A DNA stretch of 64,000 nt. It comes from Actinomycetota bacterium (GTDB taxonomy: Bacteria; Actinomycetota; Acidimicrobiia; IMCC26256; PALSA-555). The notes under the pieces were generated by a model. The model was given only the letters and a program-made list of their open reading frames with translations, made no database searches and was not told the DNA's origin. This document shows positions 33,449 through 41,895 of the stretch, piece by piece (within the stretch, counting starts at the first letter, position 1; the number at the start of each line of letters is the position of its first letter). The position numbers and the translations under genes were made by a program. The stretch covers positions 438,989 through 502,988 of the forward strand of contig VGBR01000001.1 of NCBI GenBank assembly GCA_016870355.1, in the 5' to 3' direction.

Positions 33449-34390
33449 ATGGCCTCCACCGCTACGCCTGAGCGGACGCGCCGCGCGGCCATGCGCTGGC
33501 ACCGTCGCCGAATCGGGGGCCGTTCGGTGTCGTATCTCGAGGCCGGATCGTCAGGTGGTGACGACCGAGAGACGCGCACGGTCGTGTTCCTGCACGGTTG
33601 GGGGCTCAGCCATCGGGCTTATCGCGGGGCCGTGAAGCGACTGGCCGCGATGGGCGTGCGCGTCCTCGCGCCGGCGATGCCGGGATTCAGCGGCAGCGCC
33701 GGACTCCCCGGCGAGGAGTGCACGCTGGAGGGCTACGCCGAGTGGGTGATCGCGTTCCTCGACGAGCTCGGGGTGGACGAGCCGGTGTTGCTGGTCGGGC
33801 ACTCGTTCGGCGGCGGCGTGTCCATCAAGGTCGCGCACGATCACCCGGGTCGCGTCGGCGCGCTCGTGCTCGTCAACTCGATCGGTGGCGCGGTATGGGC
33901 CGACGACGGCGAGCTCCAGCGACCGATCACGGATCGACCGATTTGGGACTGGGGTCTGCACCTCTGACGCGATCTTCGCGGCGCGATGCAGCTCTCGCGC
34001 GTCCTGCCGGTCGTCTTCACCGAGGCGCTCCCGAACATCGTGCTGGACCCGCGGTCGTTCTGGCGATCGGCGCGCCTGGCTCGCAAGGCCGATCTGACCG
34101 ACGAGCTCGATGCCCTGCGCAAGCGCGGGTTGCCGGTGGTCGTGATCTGGTCGCCCAGGGATCGTGTCGTCACCGATGCATCGGTCGACGCGCTCCGTGA
34201 CGCCCTCGGAAAGGCACCGACGATCTCGGTGCCCGGCGGTCACAGCTGGTTGCTGGCCAACCCCGAGCACTTCGGCGAGGTCATGACGAACGTGGTGCAG
34301 GTGGCGGAACGGGCCCGTTGGCTCGAGCCGGCCGGTTCATTCCGTCGGCGATGGCGCCGCTGGCGCGGCTCGGGAGCAGTCAGCTCCTAG
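33449..34390 (+). pseudogene. Alpha/beta hydrolase gene interrupted by one in-frame TGA
   Basis: Both halves read in one frame. The first (to 33964) holds VVFLHGWGLSHRAY with the oxyanion hole and VGHSFGGGVSIKVAH with the nucleophile Ser (about residue 118). A TGA at 33965-33967 follows WDWGLHL, after which the frame continues RDLRGAMQLSRVLPV and carries the rest of the triad: Asp in WSPRDRVV and His in PGGHSWLL. One base change (for example TCA to TGA) would explain the break. Substrate unknown; ester or epoxide hydrolysis is usual. The start is ATG 33449 (or GTG 33446), with TAAGGT 6 nt upstream. A recent nonsense mutation or a base-calling error is most likely. Confidence 0.8.
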
Positions 34391-34397
34391 CGAGTCG

Positions 34398-34964
34398 TCA
34401 GCTCGTGATCTCGGTGCAGGCGGCTTCGCCGTTGAACGCCGCCACGAGTGCCGGATCATCGAGATTGGTCGCAATCTGGATCGCGCCGTTCACACCTTCG
34501 ATCCCAGCTTCGATCGCGTCCTGCGCCGTGCGCGACTGAGCCACGAACGCCGGCCCGTCGTCGGGCGGGATCGTCTTCACCGTGGAACGCGCGCTCGTGA
34601 GCGCGGTCTGCATGACCTTGACCTGATCGGAGATGACCTTTGCCACGCCCTTGCCGTCGTCGACGGCGGGCGTGCCCGCCTTCTTGAGCTGGCCGAGCAG
34701 CTTGTTCGTCGCCTTGATCGTCGTGCCGATCAGCTTGAGCAATGCCTTCTTGCCGTCGGCTGGCGTGGTTGGCGGCGTCGCCGAGGCCGTCGCCGAGGCC
34801 GTCTCGATCTGCTCGACCCAGTCGCCGAGGCTCGTGCACACCTGGGCGGCCCACTTCGGGGGCTTGGTCTTGGCCGGCGCGGCAGCGCCCGCGGTGGTGA
34901 CGAACGACGTCACCAGCATGGACGTGCCGACGACGGCGAGCGTCAGACCCCGGAACCAGCGCAT
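34398..34964 (-). CDS. Secreted alpha-helical protein of unknown function
   Basis: A 188-residue protein with a signal peptide (MRWFRGLTLAVVGTSMLV, cleavage near AGAAA). The mature part is helical and Lys/Thr/Ala-rich, with ASATASATPP as a short repeat and two widely spaced Cys (AAQVCTSLGDW near the start and EAACTEITS at the end) likely to form a disulphide. No catalytic motif is visible. The start ATG 34964 sits 6 nt after TACGTT on the minus strand. It is divergent from the acyltransferase gene, 17 bp apart. Confidence 0.72.
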   Translation of the reverse strand: MRWFRGLTLAVVGTSMLVTSFVTTAGAAAPAKTKPPKWAAQVCTSLGDWVEQIETASATASATPPTTPADGKKALLKLIGTTIKATNKLLGQLKKAGTPAVDDGKGVAKVISDQVKVMQTALTSARSTVKTIPPDDGPAFVAQSRTAQDAIEAGIEGVNGAIQIATNLDDPALVAAFNGEAACTEITS

Positions 34965-34981
34965 CCGTCCAACGTACCCGC

Positions 34982-37009
34982 GTGACCCACGCGGTCGGGA
35001 AGCGGGCGTCAGACTTGATCCGCTTGGAGGCCCGACGACCCCCTTCCAAACCCTCGGTGTCGGGATCGCCGGAACCCTCTCGTCCGTGCGGGCCGTCACA
35101 GAGCGGACCGTCGATCCCATATCAGCCCGCGCTCGACGGGTTGCGCGCCGTCGCGGTCCTCGCGGTGCTGCTCTACCACGGGGGTGCCACGTGGATGCGC
35201 GGCGGCTTCCTCGGCGTCGACCTCTTCTTCGTGCTGAGCGGATACCTGATCACGACCTTGCTCCTGGTGGAGTGGGGGCGAAGCGGCGACATCGGGCTGC
35301 GCGGCTTCTGGATCCGGCGCGCCCGACGGCTGCTGCCTGCGCTTGCTCTCGTGCTGGTGGGCATTGCCGTGTACGCGTTCGCGGTCGCGCAACGGTCACA
35401 GCTCGAGCAGATCCGCGACGACGGTCTCGCGACGATCGGATACGTCGCCAACTGGCGCTTCATCCTGTCTGACCAGAGCTACTTCGAGCAGTTCGCCGCG
35501 CCGTCGCCGTTCCGGCACATGTGGTCGCTCGCGATCGAAGAGCAGTTCTACTTGCTGTGGCCGTTCCTGGTGCTCGGGCTCCTGCGCTGGCGCGCGCAGC
35601 TCCGCCTCGCGACTCGAGTGTTCGTGGGTGGAGCCGTCGTGTCGTCGCTGCTGATGGCCGTGCTCTACCAACCGGGGCGCGACCCGTCGCGCGTCTACTA
35701 CGGGACCGACACCCGCGCGCAGGCGCTCCTCATCGGTGCCTCGCTCGCGGCGATCCTGCTCCGGCTGCGAACGAGCCGCACCTCCTCCAGAGAGCACAAG
35801 CCCCGTTCCGCACCCTGGGTGCGCGCCGGCCTGGTCGGCGCGGTCGTGCTGCTCGGCATGCTCATCGCGACGAAGGACACCGCTGAGTGGATGTACCGAG
35901 GCGGCTACCTGCTCGCGGCGGTTGCGTGCGCGCTCGTGATCGCCGCGGCGGTGCAGCCCGGCCGCAGCTTCGTGCGTGCCGCACTTTCACCGGAGCCCTT
36001 GCGCTACGTGGGAAAGATCTCGTACGGCCTCTACCTCTGGCACTGGCCGATCTACCTGACCCTCACCGAGGACCGCACCGGGCTCGACGGCACGCCGCTC
36101 CTGCTGACTCGGATCCTCCTGAGCGTCGGCTTCGCCGCCGTGTCGTACCACCTCGTCGAGAGCCCGATTCGCCATGGGCAGTGGCCGTTCCCTGCGCGCC
36201 GCGCGCTCGTGGTCATCCCCGCGACGGCCGCGGTGCTGGCTGCCCTCTTCTTCGTCGTGCCAGTCGTGCGCGGCACGAGCGATGAAGTCGCGGTGGCGTC
36301 GGGGCCGACCACCACGATCCCGGACACGCCGACGGTGGTCCCGGCACGGGTGCTGGTGGTCGGTGACTCGGTGGCCAAGACGCTCGGCGACGGGTTCGAG
36401 CGTGGTGGCAACGCGGCAGGCGTCGAGATCTTCAACCGCGGCCAGCTCGCGTGCGGGCTCGCGCAACATGCAGTCTTGGAGCACGGCGGCGTGTTCAAGC
36501 CGACCGAGGCGACGTGCGACGAGTGGCCGACGGCATGGGAGGGCTACGTCGCGGAGGCAACACCCGTGGTCTCCGTCGTCGCGTTCGACGTGTTCGTCGT
36601 GCAGGACCTCGAGGTCGAGGGTGAGGGGTTGCCGTTCGCGACCGTGAAGTCGGATCGCTACCTCATGGGGCAGCTCACTCGCGGGGTCGACATCCTCCGC
36701 GCGCAGGGCGGGAAGGTCGTGCTGCTCACCGCCCCGTACAACCAGCGACCGGTAGTGGTGGGCCAGCCGTCGAAGTTCGACGAGGACGATCGAAGTCGGA
36801 TCAACCACTGGAACAACCTTCTCGTGGATTTCGTGAAGGACCGCGCTGATGTTGGCGTCACGCTCGTCGACCTCAACGCCTACCTCTCTCCAGATGGTGA
36901 GTACACGAACACCGTCGACGGGGTGGAGCTCCGCTACGACGGGGTCCACTTCAACCCCGACGCCGCCGAGCTGATCTTCCAGTGGCTACTTCCACAGCTC
37001 CCTGCGTAG
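34982..37009 (+). CDS. OafA-type membrane acyltransferase with C-terminal SGNH-like domain
   Basis: A 675-residue, two-domain protein. Residues about 45-400 form the acyltransferase-3 membrane domain: ALDGLRAVAVLAVLLYH (catalytic-type Arg and His), GGFLGVDLFFVLSGYLIT, HMWSLAIEEQFYLLWP, and KISYGLYLWHWPIYLTL. After a Thr/Pro linker the outer domain begins VLVVGDSVAKTLGDGF (block I Ser) and ends with DGVHFNPDAAE (Asp-x-x-His), as in SGNH esterases. Such proteins O-acetylate extracellular polysaccharides, lipids or peptidoglycan. GTG 34982 is the start; the N-terminal 45 residues are unusually polar and may be partly non-coding. A strong terminator overlaps the stop. Confidence 0.87.
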   Translation: MTHAVGKRASDLIRLEARRPPSKPSVSGSPEPSRPCGPSQSGPSIPYQPALDGLRAVAVLAVLLYHGGATWMRGGFLGVDLFFVLSGYLITTLLLVEWGRSGDIGLRGFWIRRARRLLPALALVLVGIAVYAFAVAQRSQLEQIRDDGLATIGYVANWRFILSDQSYFEQFAAPSPFRHMWSLAIEEQFYLLWPFLVLGLLRWRAQLRLATRVFVGGAVVSSLLMAVLYQPGRDPSRVYYGTDTRAQALLIGASLAAILLRLRTSRTSSREHKPRSAPWVRAGLVGAVVLLGMLIATKDTAEWMYRGGYLLAAVACALVIAAAVQPGRSFVRAALSPEPLRYVGKISYGLYLWHWPIYLTLTEDRTGLDGTPLLLTRILLSVGFAAVSYHLVESPIRHGQWPFPARRALVVIPATAAVLAALFFVVPVVRGTSDEVAVASGPTTTIPDTPTVVPARVLVVGDSVAKTLGDGFERGGNAAGVEIFNRGQLACGLAQHAVLEHGGVFKPTEATCDEWPTAWEGYVAEATPVVSVVAFDVFVVQDLEVEGEGLPFATVKSDRYLMGQLTRGVDILRAQGGKVVLLTAPYNQRPVVVGQPSKFDEDDRSRINHWNNLLVDFVKDRADVGVTLVDLNAYLSPDGEYTNTVDGVELRYDGVHFNPDAAELIFQWLLPQLPA

Positions 37010-37038
37010 GCGGGGAGGGCAGGCCCCTCCCCGCCTAC
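37006..37038 (+). terminator. Strong hairpin overlapping the acyltransferase stop codon
   Basis: GTAGGCGGGGAGG (37006-37018) pairs perfectly with CCTCCCCGCCTAC (37026-37038); one more G-C pair leaves a loop of about 5 nt. The TAG stop lies in the left arm. Confidence 0.7.
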
Positions 37039-37151
37039 CCCTCCCCGCGCGACCAATGCCGTGACCAGCGTGTTGAGGGGCGGTCAAGCCGCCCCTCGGG
37101 CGCACCAGCGCAGAGTTCCTCTCGGAGCCGAAGATTCGGCAGACTGGCCAG

Positions 37152-37679
37152 GTGAAGAGATCTCGTCTCGGGTCGCTGCTCCTCGGCATGGTCATCGTGT
37201 GGACGCCGCTGGCCGCCGGTGCGCAAGACGCATCGGGCGTCGGCTTCGGGTCGGTGAGCCCCGGCTCCGGTCCTCCCGGCACCGAGATCAGCTACACGGT
37301 CGCAGGCGCAGCCGACGCCGACAGCGTGTGTCGCGGCTCGAGCGCGTTCCGCACCGAGATCCTTGCGAGCGACGGCGTCCTGCTCGGCACCGGCGGCGAC
37401 ACGGTCGCGGTTCCGCAGACCGCGACGCCAGGACCGGGCTTCGTCCGCCTCATCTGCTACATCGCCGACGCGACGGGCCGCCGCGTGATCCATGGGTTCT
37501 GTGCGTCGTTCGAGATCCTCGCGGCGGGTACCGCCGCGGGCGCGCCCACGGCGTCCGCCGAACCGATCAACGTCCCGTGTCCGGCGTCCGCGCGACTCGT
37601 GGTCAGCCAGGGCTTGCTCGACGCGTCCACCGCGCTCGGTTCTTCCTTCAACCTCATCATCAAGCCGCTCGGCGGATAA
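37152..37679 (+). CDS. Secreted beta-rich protein of unknown function
   Basis: A 175-residue protein with a signal peptide (MKRSRLGSLLLGMVIVW, cleavage near AAGAQ). The mature part begins GVGFGSVSPGSGPPGTEISY, a phrase typical of Ig-like or IPT/TIG beta domains, and contains four Cys (SVCRGSS, RLICYIA, HGFCASF, NVPCPAS) that can pair. No membrane segment or catalytic motif follows. GTG 37152 follows CCAGG only weakly, so a leaderless start is possible. It stands alone between terminator and plsY-like gene. Confidence 0.72.
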   Translation: MKRSRLGSLLLGMVIVWTPLAAGAQDASGVGFGSVSPGSGPPGTEISYTVAGAADADSVCRGSSAFRTEILASDGVLLGTGGDTVAVPQTATPGPGFVRLICYIADATGRRVIHGFCASFEILAAGTAAGAPTASAEPINVPCPASARLVVSQGLLDASTALGSSFNLIIKPLGG

Positions 37680-37721
37680 GGCCGGCGGGGACCACAGGTC
37701 CTCCCCGGTCCAGAATGAGGC

Positions 37722-38330
37722 ATGGCTGACGCGGGGATCCTGCTGCTCGCGTTCCTACTCGGGTCGATCCCCTTCTCCAACTTGGTGGCGAGGTTGGTCA
37801 AAGGGGTGGACCTTCGGGACACCCCGTACGGGACCGTTGGCGGCACTTCGATCTACCGCGTGGCTGGGTTCTGGCCGCTCGCGCTCGCCGGGATCCTCGA
37901 CATGGCCAAGGGCGCACTCGGTCCTCTGCTGGCCGGTGACCACGGCACGCTTGCCGCGCTGGCCGGTGGCGCGGCGGTGATCGGACACAACTGGTCGCCC
38001 TTCCTCGGCGGCAAGGGCGGTCGTGGTGTCGCGCCCGCGCTCGGTGCGCTCGCGGTGACCGCGTGGCCGGGGATGATCGTCCTCCTCGGCAGCATGGTGC
38101 TCGGCAAGGCCGTGCACGAGACGGGACTCGGTGGGTTCGTCGGCAAAGTGGCGCTGACGCCCGTGATCGCGCTCACACATGGTGCGTGTGGTGCGGTCGC
38201 TGGCGGTGCCGTGGCCGTTCCGATGCTGACCAAGCGAGTCCTTGCGAACTCACGACCGCCCACCCCAGGGATCGAGCCGTACGTCCGGCGCTTGTTGTTC
38301 GACCGTGATCCCGACACACCGACGCCGTGA
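37722..38330 (+). CDS. PlsY-like glycerol-3-phosphate acyltransferase
   Basis: A 202-residue polytopic membrane protein of the PlsY family, which uses acyl-phosphate to acylate glycerol 3-phosphate. The three motifs are visible: LLGSIPFSNLVARLVKGVDL at the N-terminus with the following GTVGGTSIYRVAG, the phosphate-binding GHNWSPFLGGKGGRGVAPAL, and a less typical third region (LTPVIALTHG). The GTVGGTSIYR block replaces the usual GSGNIGATN, so the substrate may differ. It is coupled by GTGA to an MFS gene and then to a DegV gene, linking fatty-acid handling to membrane lipid synthesis. Confidence 0.78.
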   Translation: MADAGILLLAFLLGSIPFSNLVARLVKGVDLRDTPYGTVGGTSIYRVAGFWPLALAGILDMAKGALGPLLAGDHGTLAALAGGAAVIGHNWSPFLGGKGGRGVAPALGALAVTAWPGMIVLLGSMVLGKAVHETGLGGFVGKVALTPVIALTHGACGAVAGGAVAVPMLTKRVLANSRPPTPGIEPYVRRLLFDRDPDTPTP

Positions 38331-39553
38331 CGATCGGAGCACTCTCGCGGCGCGGCTTTCGCGACCTGTTCGTCGGGCAGACCATCTCCAGCCTCGGCGA
38401 CTGGATGGCGACGGTCGCGTTCATGGCCCTCACGCTGGAGATCACGGACTCGCCAGCCGCGGTCGGTGGCATCCTCACGTTGCGGTTGCTCCCCGCCGCA
38501 CTCGGTGGGCCGTTGGCGGCGCGTGCCATCCGACACTGGGACCGGCGCCGCACGATGCTCGCCATGGACGTCAGCCGCGCCGGAATCGTCGCGCTCGTGC
38601 CGCTCATCGCCGAGCTGTGGTGGGTATATCTGTGCGCGGTTCTGCTGGAGGTGGCGAGCATCGTCTTCCTTCCCGCGCGCGATGCATCGATCCCCGATCT
38701 GGTCGAACCCGAAGATCTCCCTGTCGCGAACGGCCTCGTGCTCGGCGCGTCGTACGGTTCCATCCCCATCGGGGCTGCGCTCTTCGCCGCACTCACCGCG
38801 ATGTCGTTCGCGGACGCGTTCGACCGTCCCTTCGCGCTCGTGTTCTGGGTCGATGCCGCGTCGTTCCTTGTGTCCTTCCTCTTCATCGCTCGCCTTCATC
38901 AGCTGCGGGCACCAGTCGGTGAGGTGACGACGCCGGACAAGGTCAGGTTTCGCGACGCGTTCCGAATCCCGCTCGTCCGTGCGGTCATGCCCGCCGCGGC
39001 AGCGGTCGCGTTCGGTCTCGGTGCCTTGTTCTCGATGGGCATCGTGTTCGTACGGGTCGTGGTCGACGCTGGCGACGTCGACTTCGGCGTGCTCATTGCG
39101 CTGTTCGGTGTGGGCGCAGCCGGCGGCCTGCTCGTGTTGAGAGCTCGGGTCGGTCATGACCCGGTGCGGGAGACCCGTGCTGGGGTGCTCGCGATCGGCG
39201 TGATCGTGGCGGCGTTCTCGCTGACCGCGTCGATCGGGTTGGCGTTCGTCGGTGCGCTCTTGTTCGGTGGCGCCGCGGCGTTCACGCTCGCCTCGGGCAT
39301 GGGCGCGCTCCAGTCCGATCTCGAAGGCCACGAGCGCGTGCTTGCGTTCGCGGCGTTCCACGTCGTGATCCGCCTCGCGCTCGGGGTCGCAGCCGTGGCC
39401 GCCGGCCTGGTGGGGGAGGCGCTCGGCGACGCCGACGCGGGAGTGATCGGGTCGCTCGAACCGGCCCGCGTTGTGCTTCTGGCATCGGGTCTGCTCGTCT
39501 TGTTGGCGTCGCTGTCGGTGCGCGCCGAGCAAGGCTCAACGGTGTCCGCATGA
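38327..39553 (+). CDS. MFS transporter
   Basis: A 408-residue major facilitator with about twelve helices. The N-terminus FRDLFVGQTISSLGDWMATVAF is characteristic of the EntS/MFS_3 exporter group, and the cytoplasmic loop RAIRHWDRRRTMLAMDVSRA between helices 2 and 3 gives the family RxxDRR pattern. The start GTG 38327 overlaps the plsY-like stop and its own stop overlaps degV. Its placement between two lipid-linked genes suggests a lipophilic substrate such as a lysolipid or fatty acid, which is inference only. Confidence 0.85.
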   Translation: MTIGALSRRGFRDLFVGQTISSLGDWMATVAFMALTLEITDSPAAVGGILTLRLLPAALGGPLAARAIRHWDRRRTMLAMDVSRAGIVALVPLIAELWWVYLCAVLLEVASIVFLPARDASIPDLVEPEDLPVANGLVLGASYGSIPIGAALFAALTAMSFADAFDRPFALVFWVDAASFLVSFLFIARLHQLRAPVGEVTTPDKVRFRDAFRIPLVRAVMPAAAAVAFGLGALFSMGIVFVRVVVDAGDVDFGVLIALFGVGAAGGLLVLRARVGHDPVRETRAGVLAIGVIVAAFSLTASIGLAFVGALLFGGAAAFTLASGMGALQSDLEGHERVLAFAAFHVVIRLALGVAAVAAGLVGEALGDADAGVIGSLEPARVVLLASGLLVLLASLSVRAEQGSTVSA

Positions 39554-40404
39554 CCGTCGCCGTCGTCACCGACAGCGCCGCGGCGCTCCCGGCCTCACTC
39601 GCGCAGCAGCACGACATCGCGGTCGTGCCGATGTGGTTGACGGTCGGCGGGACCTCCGAGCCCGAGGGTCACCGCTCGCTCGAAGAGCTGTTGCAAGAGC
39701 CCGACGTCACGACATCAGCCCCGACGCCCGGAGACTTCGAGGCCGCGATCAAGGAGGCGAGTGCTGCTGCGGACGGTTGCGTGGTGATCACGATCGCGTC
39801 GTCGATGAGCGCGACCTTCCACGCCGCAATCGTGGCCGCCGACGCCGTCGGCGGGCCAATTCGAGTCGTCGACAGCGCGAGCGCCGGCGGAGCACAGGCG
39901 CTCGTGGTGCTCGCCGCCGCGCAAGCCGCTCGAAAGGGGGCGTCGCTCGACGAAGTCGAAGCGCGAGCACGTGCGGTCATCGATCGAGTGCGCCTGATCG
40001 CATCGGTTCCGACGCTCGATCACCTCGTGCGCAGCGGCCGGGTGCCGGGCGTCGCTGGTTGGGCCGGACGGCGGCTCGGCATCAACCCGCTCTTTGAGTT
40101 CCGCGCCGGCAGAGTGAAGCGATTGCGGCCGGCGTTGAGCCGCGACGCGGCCATGGACCGGATCGTCGCGCTCGTGCACAAGTCGCGTCCGGTCCACGAA
40201 GCTGTGACGGATGCTCGGCTGCACGTCGCCGCGTTGCATGCGCTCGCGGTTGACACCGCCAATGATCTACTGGAGCGCATCACCGCACAAGAAGAGCCGA
40301 GCACCGCGTTCGTCGGTGAGTTCGGACCGGTGATGGTGGTCCACACTGGTCCCGGTCTCGCGGGAGTCGCGTGGTGGTGGGAGCAGGTGCCCGCGGGCGG
40401 GTAG
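39550..40404 (+). CDS. DegV-family fatty-acid-binding protein (FakB-like)
   Basis: A 284-residue two-domain DegV protein. VAVVTDSAAALPASL begins the EDD domain, VVPMWLTVGG follows, then TSAPTPGDF and the phosphate-contacting ITIASSMSATFHAA, VVDSASAGGAQ and IASVPTLDHLVRSGRV. DegV proteins bind a fatty acid and present it to FakA kinase, making acyl-phosphate for PlsX/PlsY. No fakA or plsX is in the window, but the coupled plsY-like gene supports that role. ATG 39550 overlaps the MFS stop. It abuts the convergent phosphatase gene. Confidence 0.87.
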   Translation: MTVAVVTDSAAALPASLAQQHDIAVVPMWLTVGGTSEPEGHRSLEELLQEPDVTTSAPTPGDFEAAIKEASAAADGCVVITIASSMSATFHAAIVAADAVGGPIRVVDSASAGGAQALVVLAAAQAARKGASLDEVEARARAVIDRVRLIASVPTLDHLVRSGRVPGVAGWAGRRLGINPLFEFRAGRVKRLRPALSRDAAMDRIVALVHKSRPVHEAVTDARLHVAALHALAVDTANDLLERITAQEEPSTAFVGEFGPVMVVHTGPGLAGVAWWWEQVPAGG

Positions 40405-41148
40405 CTACGCCGCAGCGGCGCGCACGATCTCCTCGCCGAGCTCGGCACGGCACACGACGAGGTCGGGGAGCCACGGGTCGGGCTGGTTGTAGACGAGCGG
40501 AGACCCGTCGAGGCGAGACACGTGAAGACCGGCGGCGGCGGCGACGGCAACCGGTGCCGCGGAGTCCCACTCGTACTGCCCGCCGGCATGCACGTACGCA
40601 TCCACTTCGCCGGTGACGACGGCCATCGTCTTCGCGCCCGCGGACCCCATCCCCACGAGCTCGGCGTTGAGCGCGTCGGCCACGCGGCGCGCGGCCATCG
40701 GAGGCCGGGTGCGGCTGACGACGACGCGAATCTGCTTGCTGGTGGACGCGGGCACCGACGGTGGGGATGCGGTCGAGAGCACGAGATCCTGGGCTGGCAA
40801 CGCGACCGCGCCGACGCGCACACCGTGGTCGCGCTCCCAGAGCGCGACGTGCACGGCCCAGTCGGTGCGACCCGCCTCGGTGAACTCGCGCGTGCCGTCG
40901 AGCGGGTCGATGATCCACACTCGTGATGCGTCGCGCCGGCGCGGATCCTCCGCTGATTCCTCCGAGAGCACCGCGTCGTCGGGATGCTCCTCACGCAGCA
41001 GCGCGAGCAGCTGGCGATTCGCGTTCAGATCGCCGGCGTCACCCAGGGTGTAGCGACGCCAGGCGTCGGAGCTGTCCTGCGCGCGCAGGTCCAACAGGAC
41101 TGCGCCCGCGGATGCGGCGTAGCGCGCCGCGTCGTCGTGATCGCTCAT
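40405..41148 (-). CDS. 3'(2'),5'-bisphosphate nucleotidase / inositol-monophosphatase family (CysQ-like)
   Basis: A 247-residue Mg-dependent, Li-sensitive phosphatase. The metal motifs are LSEESAEDPRR (Glu-Glu), VWIIDPLDGTREFTEAGR (Asp-Pro-x-Asp-Gly-Thr) and YEWDSAAPVAVAAAAGL (Trp-Asp-Ser). The short length and the TREF version of the motif match mycobacterial CysQ, which removes phosphoadenosine phosphate in sulfate assimilation and can also act on fructose-1,6-bisphosphate or inositol phosphates. ATG 41148 is the start. It lies head to head with the surface-protein gene and tail to tail with degV. Confidence 0.85.
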   Translation of the reverse strand: MSDHDDAARYAASAGAVLLDLRAQDSSDAWRRYTLGDAGDLNANRQLLALLREEHPDDAVLSEESAEDPRRRDASRVWIIDPLDGTREFTEAGRTDWAVHVALWERDHGVRVGAVALPAQDLVLSTASPPSVPASTSKQIRVVVSRTRPPMAARRVADALNAELVGMGSAGAKTMAVVTGEVDAYVHAGGQYEWDSAAPVAVAAAAGLHVSRLDGSPLVYNQPDPWLPDLVVCRAELGEEIVRAAAA

Positions 41149-41211
41149 GGGGCGAGCAGTATGCACGACGCCTCCTGCCAGCAGTCGGCTGCACCTGACT
41201 GGCCCGGGCGC

Positions 41212-41217
41212 TACCGT
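41212..41217 (+). promoter_or_regulatory. -10 element (TACCGT) of the Ser/Thr-rich surface protein gene
   Basis: TACCGT ends 8 nt before ATG 41226, and no ribosome site is seen. It is the same hexamer as at 19422 and 1228. Confidence 0.38.
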
Positions 41218-41225
41218 CCCAGGCC

Positions 41226-41879
41226 ATGTCGACGTGGGATCGCGACGCGACGCAGGCCGCTGGCTACGGCGCTGACGCGACGGTTCCGGCCGCCCCCGGC
41301 ACTGGCTCGACTGGCGGTGGGGCCAGTCAACCACCGAGTGGCGGCTGGCAGGCCGGGAATGGTGAAGGTGGAGATGGTGAAGGTGGTGTGCCGCAGGGCG
41401 TCCTCATCGGTGGCGCGATCCTCGTGTTCGGGCTGCTGATCGGCGGGATCATCGCGACCGCGGCGGGCGGTGGGGGCGGCGGAGCAGCGACGACCACGTC
41501 GTCGAGTACCAGCACGTCGACCTCGTCGACGAGCACCTCCACCTCGACCAGCTCGACGACGACCACGACCACCGCAGCGGGTCCTCAGATCCAGTCGCTC
41601 GCGGCAAGCCCGTCACCGGTGGCGTGTCCCGACGGCGGCGGGAACGTGAACGTCACGCTCACCTGGTCGACGGACAAGACGACTGGGGTGTCGCTGCGCG
41701 TCGACGGGACGTCGCTGGGGAGCTTCAGCTCGGACGGGAACGCGGTCGTGCCGTTCTCGTGCCCCGCGACCCAGCACATCTACGTCCTCACCGCGACCGG
41801 CGAGAACGGCGTGCAGCTCCAGCGTCAGGTCATCGTCGCAGGGATCCTTCCCGCCTCGACGACCACGTCGTCGACGTAG
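41226..41879 (+). CDS. Anchored surface protein with Ser/Thr stalk and Ig-like domain
   Basis: A 217-residue protein. A Gly-rich cytoplasmic N-terminus (about 55 residues) is followed by one helix (VLIGGAILVFGLLIGGIIA, about 59-80), a stalk of pure Ser/Thr (about 88-118) that could be glycosylated, and a C-terminal domain of about 80 residues. That domain has two Cys (SPVACPDGG and VPFSCPATQ) and strands VNVTLTWSTDKTTGVSLRVD and HIYVLTATGENGVQLQ, as in small Ig-like folds. It ends in another Thr/Ser tail. The plan matches the gene at 583. Role unknown, perhaps adhesion or an extracytoplasmic sensor. Confidence 0.78.
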   Translation: MSTWDRDATQAAGYGADATVPAAPGTGSTGGGASQPPSGGWQAGNGEGGDGEGGVPQGVLIGGAILVFGLLIGGIIATAAGGGGGGAATTTSSSTSTSTSSTSTSTSTSSTTTTTTAAGPQIQSLAASPSPVACPDGGGNVNVTLTWSTDKTTGVSLRVDGTSLGSFSSDGNAVVPFSCPATQHIYVLTATGENGVQLQRQVIVAGILPASTTTSST

Positions 41880-41895
41880 GAGCGGTGCCGACGCC

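Noticed and set aside
33965-33967. TGA as selenocysteine or recoded codon
   Set aside because: No SECIS-like hairpin was noted, alpha/beta hydrolases have no Sec at this place, and TGA is the usual stop throughout the window.
37853-39532. 559-codon minus-strand open frame
   Set aside because: It lies opposite the plsY-like and MFS genes, has the Arg/His/Glu-rich composition of a GC-rich shadow frame, and shows no recognisable domain.
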